Source of the DNA: an uncultured Hyphomicrobiales bacterium
GTDB lineage: Bacteria > Pseudomonadota > Alphaproteobacteria > Rhizobiales > Xanthobacteraceae
NCBI GenBank assembly: GCA_903929045.1
Contig: CAIYTE010000007.1
Location: 1 to 60,959 of the forward strand
DNA: 60,959 nt
Direction of reading: 5' to 3'
Both the position numbers and the translations under genes were made by a program. This document shows, piece after piece, positions 59,325-60,959 of the stretch. The number at the start of each line of letters is the position of its first letter. The first letter of the stretch is position 1. The notes beneath the pieces were generated by a model. It made no database searches, had not been told where the DNA came from, and saw nothing but the letters and a program-made list of their open reading frames with translations.

Positions 59325-60959
59325 GACGGCCCTCCCCGCTTGCGCCAGAAGGCCGAGACAGCGCCGACGATGCCCTGCGGGAAGGCGAGCACCAGCACGA
59401 GAATGATGATGCCGAGCAGCGCGCGCCAGTATTCGGTCTGGCGCATCACGGTGTCCTGCAGGACGGCGTAGAGCGAGCCTCCGACAATGGGCCCGGTCAA
59501 TGTCTGGATGCCGCCGAGCAGCACCATGACGAGACCGTCGATGGAGCGACCGACGCTGATGGTCTCCGGCGAGATCGAACCTTTGGCAAAGGCGAACAGG
59601 CCGCCGCCGATGCCGCAAATGCCGCCCGCCACCGCGAAGGCCATCCAATGCACGCGTTTGACGTCGATGCCGATGGCTTCGGCGCGCAACGGCGAGTCAC
59701 GCCCGGCCCGCATGGCGTAGCCGAACGGGGCGAACAGAAAGCGCCGCAGCAGCAGGACGGCGATGACGGCGAGCAGCAAGGTCAGCACGAAATAGACCCA
59801 GGCCTTGTCGAACGGCGGCGGCGGCCAGACGCCGATGACGCCGTTGGAGCCGCCGGTGAAGCCTTCCCACTGGAACACCCCGGCCCAGACGATCTGCGCG
59901 AAGGCCAGCGTCAACATTGCGAGATAGACTCCGGAGAGCCGCACGGCGAACCATCCGAACATCAGGGCGCCGGCCAGCGCCACCACCGGCGCGGCCAGCA
60001 GCGCCACGCCCATGGGCCACGCGAGCCATTTGACCAGCAGCGCCGCGCCATAGGCGCCGAGGCCGAAATAAGCGGCGTGGCCGAACGAATGCATGCCGGC
60101 CGGCCCCATGATGAAATGCAGCGACGCGGCGAAGATCACCGCGATGAGGACGTCGATGCCGAGGACCAAGAGATAGGGCGAGGTCTGCGCCAGCAGCGGC
60201 AGACCCATCAATCCGGCCAGCACGATGACGGCGAGCGTCCTGAGCATCGGCGACGCCGGGCGGAGCGGCTCTTCCGGCTCGGCGATGGAGCGCACCGCGC
60301 CCTGCGGCTTGCCGAGCAGGCCATAGGGCCGCGCGATCAGCACGGCGGCCATGACGAGGAATTCGGCGACCAACGTCAGTTTGGAGAAGTTGACGCTCAT
60401 GAAGCCGAAATCGACCACGCCAATGCCGATACACAGCGCCTTCACCTCGGCGATGATGACGGCAGCGAGATAGGCGCCGGTGATCGAGCCCATGCCGCCG
60501 ACCACGACGACGACGAAGGCATCGCCGATGGCCACCAGATCGGTCGCAAGGTTGGCCGGCTCGCGCGCCACCTGCAACGCGCCGCCGAGACCGGCCAACG
60601 CCGCGCCCAGCGCGAACACCGATGTGAACAGAATCGCCTGATTGACGCCGAGCGCGCCAACCATTTCGCGGTCCTGCGTCGCGGCGCGAATGAGCCGGCC
60701 GAAACGTGTATTCGCCAGCGCGAAATGCAGGATCAGCAACACGACCGGGCCGATCAGCGCGAGGAAGAGATCGTATTCCGGCAGGCGGCGGCCCAGCACT
60801 TCGATGGAGCCGCGAAGGCCCGGCGCGCGCGGCCCAAGCAAATCCTCGGGGCCCCACAGCCACAGCGCCATGTCGTTGAACACCAGCACCAGCGCGAAGG
60901 TCGCCAACAACTGGAACAGTTCGGGCGCGCGATAAATCCGCCGCAACAGCAGGACTTCG
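59321..60959 (-). CDS. Fused LivH-LivM permease (5' end beyond the window)
   Basis: One open frame encodes a LivH-type permease followed by a LivM-type permease and runs off the right edge. The visible LivH part has RRIYRAPELFQLLATFALVL and the coupling segment RAATQDREMVGALGVNQAIL. A charged linker (SIAEPEEPLRPAS) lies about 215 residues in. The LivM part then has FIMGPAGMHSFGHAAYFGLG and GDSPLRAEAIGIDVKR-like features (RDSPLRAEAIGIDV). In most systems, including the one at 34033-35963, these are two proteins. About 70-80 residues of LivH appear to be missing beyond the window. No receptor gene for this system is in view. Confidence 0.9.
   Translation of the reverse strand, partial: EVLLLRRIYRAPELFQLLATFALVLVFNDMALWLWGPEDLLGPRAPGLRGSIEVLGRRLPEYDLFLALIGPVVLLILHFALANTRFGRLIRAATQDREMVGALGVNQAILFTSVFALGAALAGLGGALQVAREPANLATDLVAIGDAFVVVVVGGMGSITGAYLAAVIIAEVKALCIGIGVVDFGFMSVNFSKLTLVAEFLVMAAVLIARPYGLLGKPQGAVRSIAEPEEPLRPASPMLRTLAVIVLAGLMGLPLLAQTSPYLLVLGIDVLIAVIFAASLHFIMGPAGMHSFGHAAYFGLGAYGAALLVKWLAWPMGVALLAAPVVALAGALMFGWFAVRLSGVYLAMLTLAFAQIVWAGVFQWEGFTGGSNGVIGVWPPPPFDKAWVYFVLTLLLAVIAVLLLRRFLFAPFGYAMRAGRDSPLRAEAIGIDVKRVHWMAFAVAGGICGIGGGLFAFAKGSISPETISVGRSIDGLVMVLLGGIQTLTGPIVGGSLYAVLQDTVMRQTEYWRALLGIIILVLVLAFPQGIVGAVSAFWRKRGGPS

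Overview
The window is high-GC DNA with dense, same-strand gene runs, many 4-nt ATGA stop/start overlaps, pit next to a DUF47 gene, CoxL/XdhA-type molybdenum hydroxylases, several orphan Bug-type (TTT) solute receptors, LivHMGF transporters and intergenic palindromic repeats. Together these suggest an alphaproteobacterium of the order Hyphomicrobiales (Bradyrhizobium/Rhodopseudomonas/Xanthobacteraceae-like, metabolically versatile). No rRNA, tRNA, CRISPR array, transposase, integrase or phage gene was seen. The genus is an inference from gene content only.

Layout. 0-2.5 kb: possible end of an upstream gene, a palindromic repeat, an acyl-CoA synthetase and a CAP-domain lipoprotein. 2.6-9.4 kb: a catabolic/uptake island with a cupin and two tandem Bug receptors on +, facing an orphan CoxL-type molybdenum hydroxylase subunit, a HbpS/GlcG-like protein and a third Bug receptor on -. 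9.4-12.6 kb: a PAS chemoreceptor-like protein, then phosphate transporter pit with its DUF47 partner. 12.8-21.5 kb: a luciferase-like monooxygenase, an MhpA-type flavin monooxygenase coupled to a MAPEG protein, a Tat-exported thiamine-diphosphate (ThDP) enzyme paired with a small c-type cytochrome, an L,D-transpeptidase, a carboxymuconolactone-decarboxylase-family protein and a PhzS-like monooxygenase.

21.7-32.5 kb: an ECF sigma factor, a membrane anti-sigma candidate and a CnrX/CpxP-like periplasmic protein, followed by a NodT-type outer-membrane factor, an MdtA-like adaptor and two RND pumps resembling MdtB and MdtC. This looks like one envelope-stress/efflux unit. 32.6-37.3 kb: a complete LivK-H-M-G-F ABC importer on -. 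37.5-46.3 kb: an SDR dehydrogenase, a fatty-acid desaturase, a catabolic operon (NAD-dependent dehydrogenase, PaaG-like isomerase, ACMSD-like amidohydrolase, aspartate dehydrogenase), an amine oxidase, a 30-residue membrane-peptide ORF and a diguanylate cyclase with intact GGDEF and I-site.

46.3-57.7 kb: a fourth Bug receptor, a 2OG-Fe(II) oxygenase-like protein, a four-gene molybdenum hydroxylase operon (FAD - large - 2Fe2S - second large) with a strong promoter and a GntR-like palindrome just upstream, a TRAP transporter (dctPQM) and a MarR regulator. 57.8 kb to the right edge: a second Liv importer whose two permeases are fused in one polypeptide, cut by the window end.

The common theme is scavenging and oxidative breakdown of organic acids and aromatics: seven solute-uptake receptors or systems sit beside CoA ligase, isomerase, decarboxylase, monooxygenase and molybdenum hydroxylase genes. 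Nine intergenic palindromic elements of four families lie between genes, four of them between convergent genes.
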